This document shows positions 7,790 through 13,893 of a stretch of 18,085 nucleotides of DNA, in pieces. The number at the start of each line of letters is the position of its first letter. The stretch's first letter is position 1. Source of the stretch: Actinomycetes bacterium (GTDB lineage: Bacteria; Actinomycetota; Actinomycetes; Propionibacteriales; Nocardioidaceae); contig JAKPAQ010000038.1 in the NCBI GenBank assembly GCA_029779385.1, positions 1 to 18,085 on the forward strand, in the 5' to 3' direction. Position numbers and translations under genes: made by a program. The notes beneath the pieces were generated by a model. The model was not told the DNA's origin. It did not search any database and saw only the letters and a program-made list of their open reading frames with translations.

Positions 7790-9910
7790 GTGGCGAAGTC
7801 GCGCACGACAAGTAAGAAGCGTCCCCTAGCGCGGTTCTCCCACGCCATTGGCGGCAACGGGTCGTGGCCGGTCAAGACCCTTCGTTGGCTGTTGTTCTTG
7901 GGCACCTGCGGACTAGTTGCCGGTGTGTTGGGCGTCCTTGCGCTCTATGTCTTGATTGACATTCCGGACCCGAATGCTGATTTCAAGACTGAGACCACGA
8001 ACGTTTACTACTCCGACGGAAAAACCAAGATCGGCAGCTTCTCCAAACAGGACCGTCAGAGCCTGACCTATGACGAGATCCCACAGGTCATGAAAGACGC
8101 GGTTGTCGCGGCCGAAGACCGGTCATTCTGGGAAAACCGTGGGATCGATTTTCGAGGAATCGTCCGAGCCGCCCGGAACAACGCGACAAGTGGACAAATC
8201 ACCGGCGGCGGCTCCACGATTACCCAGCAGTACGTCAAAATTCTCTACCTGAATCAAGATCGTTCATACGTCCGCAAGGTAAAAGAAGCGATCTTGTCGG
8301 TCAAGATCCACAATCAGTTGACCAAGTCCGAAATCCTTGAGGGCTACCTCAACACCATCTACTACGGCAACGGTGCCTACGGCATTGAAGTCGCATCGCA
8401 AACCTATTTCGGGAAACCGGCCGCAGAACTAAACCTTCGGGAGGCGGCATTTTTGGCGACTGTGGTCAACAGCCCGTCTTATTTCGACCCGTTCGTCGAC
8501 GGCGGCAAAGACCGAATCCTCCCGCGGTACAACTATGTCCTCGAGGGCATGTACAAGGAACAGGCAATCGATTCCAGCGAGTACCTAAAGGCCAAAGGGA
8601 ACCTGCCAAAATTCCAGAAGCAAAAGGTCAACGACCGATTCGGCGGCACGAAGGGCTATCTGCTTGAGGTTGTGAGGCAGCAGATGCGATCGATTGGTTT
8701 CTTGGATTCAGAGATCGACGGTGGTGGACTAAAGATTGTCACGACCTTCGACAAGAATAAGCAGGCCGATGCGGTCGCAGCAGTGAAAGAAATTCGGCCA
8801 AAGGGCCTTGATGAACTCCATACGGCGGTCGTTTCGGTTCAGCCTGGCACCGGTGCGGTTCGCGCGCTCTACGGCGGCCCAGACTACGTGAAGAGCCAGT
8901 TGAACTGGGCGACGCTCAAGACTCAGCCGGGTTCTACTTTCAAAGCCTTCGCGGTAGTTGCGGCATTGGAAAATGGCTACAGCCTCCAAACGAGACTGAA
9001 TGGAAATTCGCCGCTCTCGATCGGTGACGACAAGATCGAAAACCAGGGCGACAGCCTCGGGCGTTCATATGGGTACGTGAATCTCGAACAGGCAACCCAG
9101 AATTCGGTCAACACGGCCTTCGCTGATCTGACCGATCAGATGGAGGACGGCCCTAACAAGATTTTGGCTGCGGCACGTGAGGCCGGCATTCCAGAGAGCA
9201 CTCTCGATGAGATCAGCCCGGTGCTCGGCGTTTCACTCGGTTACGCGCCAGTGGCCCCGATCGACATGGCAAATGCGTATGCCACCTTGGCTGCCGATGG
9301 CAAGCGGGCCGACTGGTTTGTGATCGAACGAGTCGATCCGCGCCGCGGCGGGAGCCTCTACAAGCACAACGTGGCGACCGTTCAGTCGATTGATGAGAAG
9401 GTCGCAGCCGATACTTTGGCCGCGCTGCAGACTGTGGTTCGCTCCGGAACCGGAAAGTCAGGCCGAACCATCTGTCCGACTGCTGGTAAGACCGGTACCG
9501 CGACGGCTGGCAGTGGTGCTGACAGCCGAGTGTCTTCTTCGTGGTTCGTCGGCGCGACGCCGAAGTTGGCGACCGCAGTGATGTACAACCGCGGTAAGGG
9601 CAACGAGGAACTTGAAGGCTACCTAAACCCGTTCTACGGTGGCACCTACCCGGCAAAGACTTTCCGGGCATACATGGATCAGGCGCTTGCTGGTTCGGAG
9701 TGTGGTTCGTTCGCCAAACGCGCGAACATCAAGGCAGAAGAAGGAACCACGATCCGCACTCGGCCCGAAAACTCGAAGCCGAAACCAAAGCCGACGCCGA
9801 CTGAAACTGTTGAGCCGACCGAGCAGCCGACGGTCCCGCCGACCACGGTCCCAACAGTCCCGCCGACGACCGCACCAACGACCACACCGACAGATTTTCC
9901 AACGCCGTAG
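7790..9910 (+). CDS. Class A penicillin-binding protein (glycosyltransferase and transpeptidase)
   Basis: A bifunctional peptidoglycan synthase of 706 residues. It has a basic cytosolic tail, one membrane anchor (about 32-57) and a GT51 domain. GT51 motifs are VVAAEDRSFWENRGID (105-120, catalytic Glu109), TGGGSTITQQYVK (138-150) and SKSEILEGYLN-type sequence at 179-188. The transpeptidase domain carries the Ser nucleophile motif STFK at 382-385, SVN at 439-441 and KTGT at 567-570, so both activities look intact. The C-terminus (about 664-706) is a Lys/Pro then Pro/Thr-rich tail of degenerate PTTVP-like repeats. That resembles wall-spanning tails of actinobacterial PonA-type proteins; no PASTA domain is visible. 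The GTG at 7790 is 7 bases after GAAAGGA. It ends 5 bases before the stop of the convergent racemase-like gene. Position next to padR-ino1 matches the PonA-type PBP of actinobacterial relatives. Confidence 0.95.
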   Translation: MAKSRTTSKKRPLARFSHAIGGNGSWPVKTLRWLLFLGTCGLVAGVLGVLALYVLIDIPDPNADFKTETTNVYYSDGKTKIGSFSKQDRQSLTYDEIPQVMKDAVVAAEDRSFWENRGIDFRGIVRAARNNATSGQITGGGSTITQQYVKILYLNQDRSYVRKVKEAILSVKIHNQLTKSEILEGYLNTIYYGNGAYGIEVASQTYFGKPAAELNLREAAFLATVVNSPSYFDPFVDGGKDRILPRYNYVLEGMYKEQAIDSSEYLKAKGNLPKFQKQKVNDRFGGTKGYLLEVVRQQMRSIGFLDSEIDGGGLKIVTTFDKNKQADAVAAVKEIRPKGLDELHTAVVSVQPGTGAVRALYGGPDYVKSQLNWATLKTQPGSTFKAFAVVAALENGYSLQTRLNGNSPLSIGDDKIENQGDSLGRSYGYVNLEQATQNSVNTAFADLTDQMEDGPNKILAAAREAGIPESTLDEISPVLGVSLGYAPVAPIDMANAYATLAADGKRADWFVIERVDPRRGGSLYKHNVATVQSIDEKVAADTLAALQTVVRSGTGKSGRTICPTAGKTGTATAGSGADSRVSSSWFVGATPKLATAVMYNRGKGNEELEGYLNPFYGGTYPAKTFRAYMDQALAGSECGSFAKRANIKAEEGTTIRTRPENSKPKPKPTPTETVEPTEQPTVPPTTVPTVPPTTAPTTTPTDFPTP

Positions 9911-9915
9911 TTGGG

Positions 9916-10950
9916 CTAACTGAGATTGATCGAATCGAAGGAGGCGATCGTGTAGCGGACTTGAGCCGCTAGCCGGTCGCCCACCTTCGGTGCTTCAAGG
10001 TTTTTGGGCAAAAAGATCATGCTGGCCTGCATATGCGGTGGTTCGACGAACCAAGCTTGAGTTTGGGCAATGAAGAATGGTGACAACGCCCGCCCGCTGG
10101 CGGCTAAGACACCTTTGGCGGCTGCTTTGGCGCTGTCCTTCGCCGACGACACGGCACGAGGGGCCTCCAAGCCAATGCCGTGACTTGTTCCACCGGCAAC
10201 GACCACGACCTGGCCGGACTTCTTGATTTTGTCTTGGCGGTAACCGACGCGGTCGCCGCGTGATACTTCGTGAACGTCTAGAACGGTCGCGGTTACCTCG
10301 AAGGCGTCGAGTCGACCTAGCCAAAGGGAAGTGCCGATTCGTGGTCGGATCGTCAACTGCGGGTGCTGAGCTTGAAGAGTGGTCAATTCGGTGTCGGTCA
10401 GGTGCGAAACGTAGAACACCTTGGTTTTGAGCCCAGATCCGCCAAGGGCCGCGCACCAACTGTTCGCCTCGGCGAGGTTTTGGCCGGCCATCGGCAGATG
10501 GCTCGCGAACCCTTCTAGTAGCAACGAGGATTTGGCTAGTTCGGCCGCCGCTTGACCAAGTTGGCCTCGGGGGACTCCATGGCGACGCATTGAAGTTTGG
10601 GCTTCGAGCAGAATGCGGGCACCGCGGTCTTGTTCGGCTAGGCCAGCGATGTCTTCGACTCGGCTGAGCGTGTGAATCACCCGCGGGTCAGCGACTTTGA
10701 GTGAAAACGGCCGCCACGGGGTCAGGACTTGAATGTCGCCAGGAAATACAGCGAGCAATTCGGCGGCCTCTTCGTAGGTGCCGACCGCGATCATGCGAGC
10801 GCCCATTCGCTGCGCTTGACCTGCCAGTCGCGCCCGGCCTAGGCCGTACCCATTTCCCTTGATCACCGGAACCAACCCGGGCTTGGCAAGGTGTACCGAA
10901 TCTAGGTGCGCCTGCCACGGTTCGGCAGAAATCGAAAGGTCAAACGCCAT
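9916..10950 (-). CDS. Alanine racemase-like PLP-dependent protein (fold type III)
   Basis: The 344-residue protein has the alanine racemase N-terminal barrel. VPVIKGNGYGLG (27-38) has Lys31 at the usual pyridoxal-phosphate lysine position, MRRHGV at 121-126 stands for the GMgRlG segment, and RPRIGTSLWLG (202-212) matches the family RPGiaLYG motif. The C-terminal part is unusual. Where alanine racemases carry the IGYADG sequence with the catalytic tyrosine, the corresponding stretch appears to read VVVVAGGTSHGIGLEAP (248-264), with no tyrosine. An Ala/Lys/Ser-rich low-complexity segment (268-288) follows. The protein is shorter than typical Alr, which is about 370-380 residues. It could be a diverged racemase or another PLP enzyme acting on a cell-wall amino acid. 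Co-direction with femX (41-base gap) supports an envelope role. No clear Shine-Dalgarno sequence precedes the ATG at 10950. Fold is confident; activity is not. Confidence 0.82.
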   Translation of the reverse strand: MAFDLSISAEPWQAHLDSVHLAKPGLVPVIKGNGYGLGRARLAGQAQRMGARMIAVGTYEEAAELLAVFPGDIQVLTPWRPFSLKVADPRVIHTLSRVEDIAGLAEQDRGARILLEAQTSMRRHGVPRGQLGQAAAELAKSSLLLEGFASHLPMAGQNLAEANSWCAALGGSGLKTKVFYVSHLTDTELTTLQAQHPQLTIRPRIGTSLWLGRLDAFEVTATVLDVHEVSRGDRVGYRQDKIKKSGQVVVVAGGTSHGIGLEAPRAVSSAKDSAKAAAKGVLAASGRALSPFFIAQTQAWFVEPPHMQASMIFLPKNLEAPKVGDRLAAQVRYTIASFDSINLS

Positions 10951-10991
10951 GGGTCAATCATGGCTGATTGCTTTGGTGGGAGGTTGTGACC

Positions 10992-12110
10992 TCAGCCGCG
11001 CCGTTTCATATATGCGGTAAATCCGGCATAAAGGGCTCGGTTCAGTGGCAAATCCCACTCGCCGAGGTATTCGACAGCTTCGCCGCCGGTGCCGACTTTG
11101 AACTGCAACAACCCCGCATGTGGGTCTGCCGGATCGACGGTGTCGGTGATTCCTCGCAAGTCATAGACTTCGGCGCCGCCGGCGAGTGAGTCGCGAATCA
11201 TCTGCCACTGGATTGCGTTCGAGCCGCGAACTTCGCGCTTGTTCGTGGTCGAGGCGCCGTAGGAGTACCAAGCGTGAGTGCCAACTTGAACCAAAGTGGT
11301 CGCGGCGACCAGATCTGATTCATGACGCGCTAGGTAAAGCCGAAGCCGGTTCGGCGCCTCGGCAGTCATGGCGTCCCACATGGTTTCGAAGTAGGAAAGT
11401 GGTCGAGGAGTGAAGTGGTCGCGTTCGGCCGTTTCGACGTAAACCCGGTGGAAGTCGGCCAGGTCTTCGCGCGTGCCGAGTGTTACCTCGACGCCAAGCT
11501 TGGCGGCCTTTCGGATATTGCGCCGCCAAAGTTGGTTCATGCCGGCGAGAACTTCATCCTCGCTAAGTCCGGCCAAGCGCAATTGGAAGTTGTATTTGGG
11601 TTGGCCGGCCGAAAAGCCGCCCTCGGCTGATAGCTCGCGCCAACCGAGGCGCTGGAGTTCACGGCCAACGGCGACTGCTGATTCGTTGGTTTCGTCTGCG
11701 GTTAGGCTGGTTAGCGTTTTCACCGAGTCGTCAGCCAAGGCCGCCTTGAGAGTCGCAACGTGCCAGCGCCGGGTGACGATCGCGGGGCCGATGCGGATCC
11801 CGAAGGCTCCTTGAGGCTTCAGATAATTAGCCAGCGCCGACATCGCTGCTTCGACATCGCCGGTCCAATCCAATACCGGGCCTTCGGGCAAATAGGCGAG
11901 GTATCGCTTTAACTTCGGCACTTGCCGGTAAAGGACTAGGGCAACGCCGATAAGTTCAGTGCCGCCAAACCAGCCGATAGATTCGCCGCGCCACTCACGC
12001 TTGACTGCGGCCCACGCCGGAGTCTGCAAGAAACTGGCCGCTCCCACGGCGTCGACAAACGCGAGGTGTTCTTCGGCTGAGATGGTTCGCACTTGCAACT
12101 GTCCGCTCAC
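10992..12110 (-). CDS. femX: FemX/FemAB-type peptidoglycan interpeptide-bridge aminoacyltransferase
   Basis: FemX-type enzymes transfer the first bridge amino acid from aminoacyl-tRNA onto the stem peptide of lipid II at the inner membrane surface. The 372-residue protein shows the tandem GNAT-fold Fem pattern: FLQTPAWAAVK (27-37), YLPEGPVLDW (73-82), PKYNFQLRL (171-179), WRRNIRKAAKLGVEV (195-209), WYSYGAST with a SNAIQW segment (281-302) and AEVYDLRGI (313-321). It is of usual Fem length, but I see no long coiled-coil insert like that of FemA. The GTG at 12110 follows AAGGG almost directly, too close for a normal ribosome-binding site. TAGCCT lies 6 bases upstream, suggesting a leaderless mRNA. 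In-frame GTG or TTG codons at residues 5-7 are alternative starts. It diverges from the siderophore-interacting gene and is followed by the racemase-like gene. Confidence 0.88.
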   Translation of the reverse strand: MSGQLQVRTISAEEHLAFVDAVGAASFLQTPAWAAVKREWRGESIGWFGGTELIGVALVLYRQVPKLKRYLAYLPEGPVLDWTGDVEAAMSALANYLKPQGAFGIRIGPAIVTRRWHVATLKAALADDSVKTLTSLTADETNESAVAVGRELQRLGWRELSAEGGFSAGQPKYNFQLRLAGLSEDEVLAGMNQLWRRNIRKAAKLGVEVTLGTREDLADFHRVYVETAERDHFTPRPLSYFETMWDAMTAEAPNRLRLYLARHESDLVAATTLVQVGTHAWYSYGASTTNKREVRGSNAIQWQMIRDSLAGGAEVYDLRGITDTVDPADPHAGLLQFKVGTGGEAVEYLGEWDLPLNRALYAGFTAYMKRRG

Positions 12111-12113
12111 CCC

Positions 12114-12143
12114 TTGAGGCTATCGCTGATCGTTTGTTAGGTT
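12114..12143 (+). promoter_or_regulatory. Candidate promoter of the siderophore-interacting protein gene
   Basis: TTGAGG (12114-12119) and TAGGTT (12138-12143) are separated by 18 bases and fit -35 and -10 patterns (TTGA; TANNNT). The -10 is part of the palindrome at 12137-12150. A start near 12150 would leave a leader of about 34 bases with GAAGGA before the GTG. Confidence 0.4.
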
Positions 12144-12146
12144 CAC
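12117..12146 (-). promoter_or_regulatory. Candidate leaderless promoter of femX
   Basis: On the minus strand TAGCCT (12122-12117) lies 6 bases before the femX GTG and fits TANNNT. GTGAAC (12146-12141), 18 bases further upstream, is a poor -35 match and falls inside the palindrome at 12137-12150. It overlaps the opposite-strand candidate promoter of the neighbouring gene. Confidence 0.35.
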
Positions 12147-12150
12147 CTAA
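12137..12150. promoter_or_regulatory. Iron-box-like palindrome TTAGGT-TC-ACCTAA
   Basis: A perfect 6-base inverted repeat with a 2-base spacer lies in the 73-base gap between femX and the siderophore-interacting gene. The half-sites equal the outer half-sites of DtxR/IdeR/DmdR iron boxes (19-base consensus TTAGGTTAGSCTAACCTAA). In that consensus 7 bases separate the outer TTAGGT and ACCTAA; here only 2 do. It overlaps the likely -10 of the downstream iron gene, as expected for a metal-dependent repressor. It may bind a DtxR-family protein in another register, an MntR-like member or an unrelated repressor. Confidence 0.6.
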
Positions 12151-12183
12151 GTCATTCGTGTTCGTCGGATTGAAGGAACCGCA

Positions 12184-13074
12184 GTGAAGGCATTTGTTGG
12201 AACAGTCATTGGCCGCCGAGAACTTTCACCACATTTGGTGTCGGTGACCCTCGGTGGTCTCGAGGGTTGGCAGAGCACCGGAATCGCCGATGAATATGTG
12301 CGACTCTTGCTGCCGCCGAACGATATTGACGAGGTCCAATTGCCGGTCATCGGCGATGACTGGTCGTTTAGCTATCCTGCCGGCGCAACCGAACTGGTGC
12401 CGCGCGTCTACACCGTCTCGGACTACCGCCTCGTTGATGCCGACATGAGAATCGATGTTGACGTCGTCCTGCACGATGCTGGTCCGGGAGCGGCTTGGGC
12501 GAAGAACTGCCTGCCCGGAGATCAGGTCGGTGTGCTCGAACCGCACGGCCTGTATCGCCCGGACCCAAAAGCACGAAAGCAGTTGTTAGTTTGCGATTTG
12601 ACTGCCGTGCCTGCTGCCGCGCGAATCTTGCGAGAACTGCCCACCGACCATCAGGCGTACGTCCACGTGGTGATCACCGATCCCGCTGATGAGATGCCGT
12701 TGCCGACGACGGCCAATTCGTCAGTGACTTGGCAAGTCGTTGACTCCGAACTGCAGGTCGCTGACGCCATGACCGAGGCGGTCCGGGACTTTGCGTTGCC
12801 AAAAGATTCGACCGATTGGTACGTCTGGCTCGCCGGCGAAGCGCACGCAAGCCGGGCGGTGCGAAAGTACCTGCGTCGCGAACTGAACTGGCCACAATCA
12901 GCGTTTTACACCTGTGGTTATTGGCAACTGGACGCCGAGCGGTGGAAGGCGCGATACGAGGTGGTCGCCGATGAGGTCAATGCGCTCGCCGCGGCCGCAT
13001 TCGAGCGGGTCGGCGGTGAAGAAGGCGCCTACTTAGACGAACTCGATCAGATTTATGAGTCCGTTGGGCTCTAG
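12184..13074 (+). CDS. Siderophore-interacting protein (FAD-dependent ferric-siderophore reductase family)
   Basis: Proteins of this ViuB/SIP family use FAD and NAD(P)H to reduce ferric siderophores in the cytosol and release iron. The 296-residue protein has an N-terminal FAD-binding barrel with RVYTVSDYR at 74-82 (the family RxYTxR-type motif) and HDAGPGAAWA at 97-106, with GDQVGVLEPHGLY following. The NAD(P)-binding half contains LVCDLTAVPAAARIL (135-149), where family members have the DeTAlPAi motif, and WLAGEAHASRAVRKYLRRE (about 219-237), then the Tyr/Trp-rich YTCGYWQLDAERW segment. The GTG at 12184 is 6 bases after GAAGGA. It diverges from femX across an iron-box-like palindrome, which suggests iron repression. 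No siderophore synthesis or FhuD-like import gene is visible in the window, so the partner siderophore is unknown. Confidence 0.92.
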   Translation: MKAFVGTVIGRRELSPHLVSVTLGGLEGWQSTGIADEYVRLLLPPNDIDEVQLPVIGDDWSFSYPAGATELVPRVYTVSDYRLVDADMRIDVDVVLHDAGPGAAWAKNCLPGDQVGVLEPHGLYRPDPKARKQLLVCDLTAVPAAARILRELPTDHQAYVHVVITDPADEMPLPTTANSSVTWQVVDSELQVADAMTEAVRDFALPKDSTDWYVWLAGEAHASRAVRKYLRRELNWPQSAFYTCGYWQLDAERWKARYEVVADEVNALAAAAFERVGGEEGAYLDELDQIYESVGL

Positions 13075-13112
13075 CTGAATTGAGCATTCGGCGAGAGTGC
13101 GGCGATGCCTTT

Positions 13113-13141
13113 TTGATCAGTCGGCGCTGCCCCCATAGGCT
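13113..13141 (+). promoter_or_regulatory. Candidate leaderless promoter of the ABC ATPase gene
   Basis: TTGATC (13113-13118), a 17-base spacer and TAGGCT (13136-13141) stand 7 bases before the ATG at 13149. Hexamer spacing is ideal, and no Shine-Dalgarno sequence precedes the ATG. A transcript starting at or just before the ATG would be leaderless and independent of the upstream gene. Confidence 0.5.
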
Positions 13142-13148
13142 CAAGCCC

Positions 13149-13892
13149 ATGGCATCAACTGTTGCGGCCCACACTGTCGACCTGGTCAAGACCTATGGAA
13201 AGGGCGACGCCCGCGTCAGCGCCCTGGCCGGCGTGTCAGTCGATATCAATGCCGGCGAGTTCACCGCAATCATGGGGCCTTCGGGCTCGGGCAAAAGCAC
13301 GCTGATGCATTGCATGGCCGCGCTCGACAAACCGGACTCGGGCCAAGTTGTCATCGGCGAAACCGACCTGTCGACCTTGGACGACAAGAGGCTGACACTA
13401 ATGCGCCGAACCGAGATCGGCTTCGTCTTCCAAGCGTTCAACTTGGTGCCAACCCTTACGGCCGAAGAAAACATCCTGCTGCCGCTGTCGATTGCCGGAA
13501 AGAAGCCAGATCCTGCCTGGTATGCCACGGTGATTGAGGCCGTTGGGTTGGCCGACCGCCTCGGCCACCGGCCAAACGAAATGTCTGGCGGTCAGCAGCA
13601 GCGAGTCGCCTGCGCCCGCGCCCTAGTCAGCCGACCGGCGATCGTCTTTGCCGACGAACCAACCGGCAACTTGGATTCGACCTCCGGTGCCGAAGTGCTG
13701 GGCTTCTTGCGACGTAGCGTCGATGAGTTCAACCAGACGGTCGTGATGGTCACCCACGATCCAACTGCAGCGAGCTATACCGATCGGGTCCTGTTCTTGG
13801 CAGACGGCGTAGTAGTTGACGAACTCCGCGAGCCAACAAGCGAATCGGTGCTCGCAAAGATGAGTTCAATCCAGCGCTCGATCGGCTCTTGA
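13149..13892 (+). CDS. ABC transporter ATP-binding protein (MacB/LolD type)
   Basis: The cytosolic ATPase of 247 residues pairs with the FtsX-type permease just downstream. Motifs are complete: Walker A GPSGSGKST (43-51), Q-loop FVFQAFNLVPTLTAEENILLP beginning at 92 with Gln95, signature MSGGQQQRVACARAL (145-159), Walker B IVFADEPTGNLD (165-176) and the switch His203 in VTHDP. GSGKSTLMHCMAALDKP and the EPTGNLD form place it in the MacB/LolD (3.A.1.122-like) group, whose members drive export or mechanotransmission rather than nutrient import. The frame is open upstream to 13080, but the ATG at 13149 gives the usual N-terminus and sits 7 bases after a -10-like box. Its stop and the permease ATG are 1 base apart, so they form one operon. 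The substrate cannot be read from the sequence. Confidence 0.95.
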   Translation: MASTVAAHTVDLVKTYGKGDARVSALAGVSVDINAGEFTAIMGPSGSGKSTLMHCMAALDKPDSGQVVIGETDLSTLDDKRLTLMRRTEIGFVFQAFNLVPTLTAEENILLPLSIAGKKPDPAWYATVIEAVGLADRLGHRPNEMSGGQQQRVACARALVSRPAIVFADEPTGNLDSTSGAEVLGFLRRSVDEFNQTVVMVTHDPTAASYTDRVLFLADGVVVDELREPTSESVLAKMSSIQRSIGS

Positions 13893-13893
13893 A

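Noticed and set aside
9213..9671. 152-codon open frame antisense to the PBP transpeptidase domain
   Set aside because: It mirrors intact STFK-SVN-KTGT coding sequence, is Arg/Ser/Pro-rich as expected of a shadow frame, and has no recognisable motif.
9770..9907. Pro/Thr-codon repeats at the PBP end as a mobile or satellite repeat
   Set aside because: The repeats are degenerate and in frame, and such Pro/Thr tails are normal in actinobacterial PBPs.
9899..9914. CCAAC/GTTGG hairpin at the end of the PBP gene as a terminator
   Set aside because: Only 5 bp with no T-run on either side. The convergent PBP and racemase-like genes have no visible intrinsic terminator.
13080..13148. Upstream extension of the ABC ATPase
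   Set aside because: The extra 23 residues are not typical of the family and the region holds a well-spaced -35/-10 pair just before the ATG at 13149.
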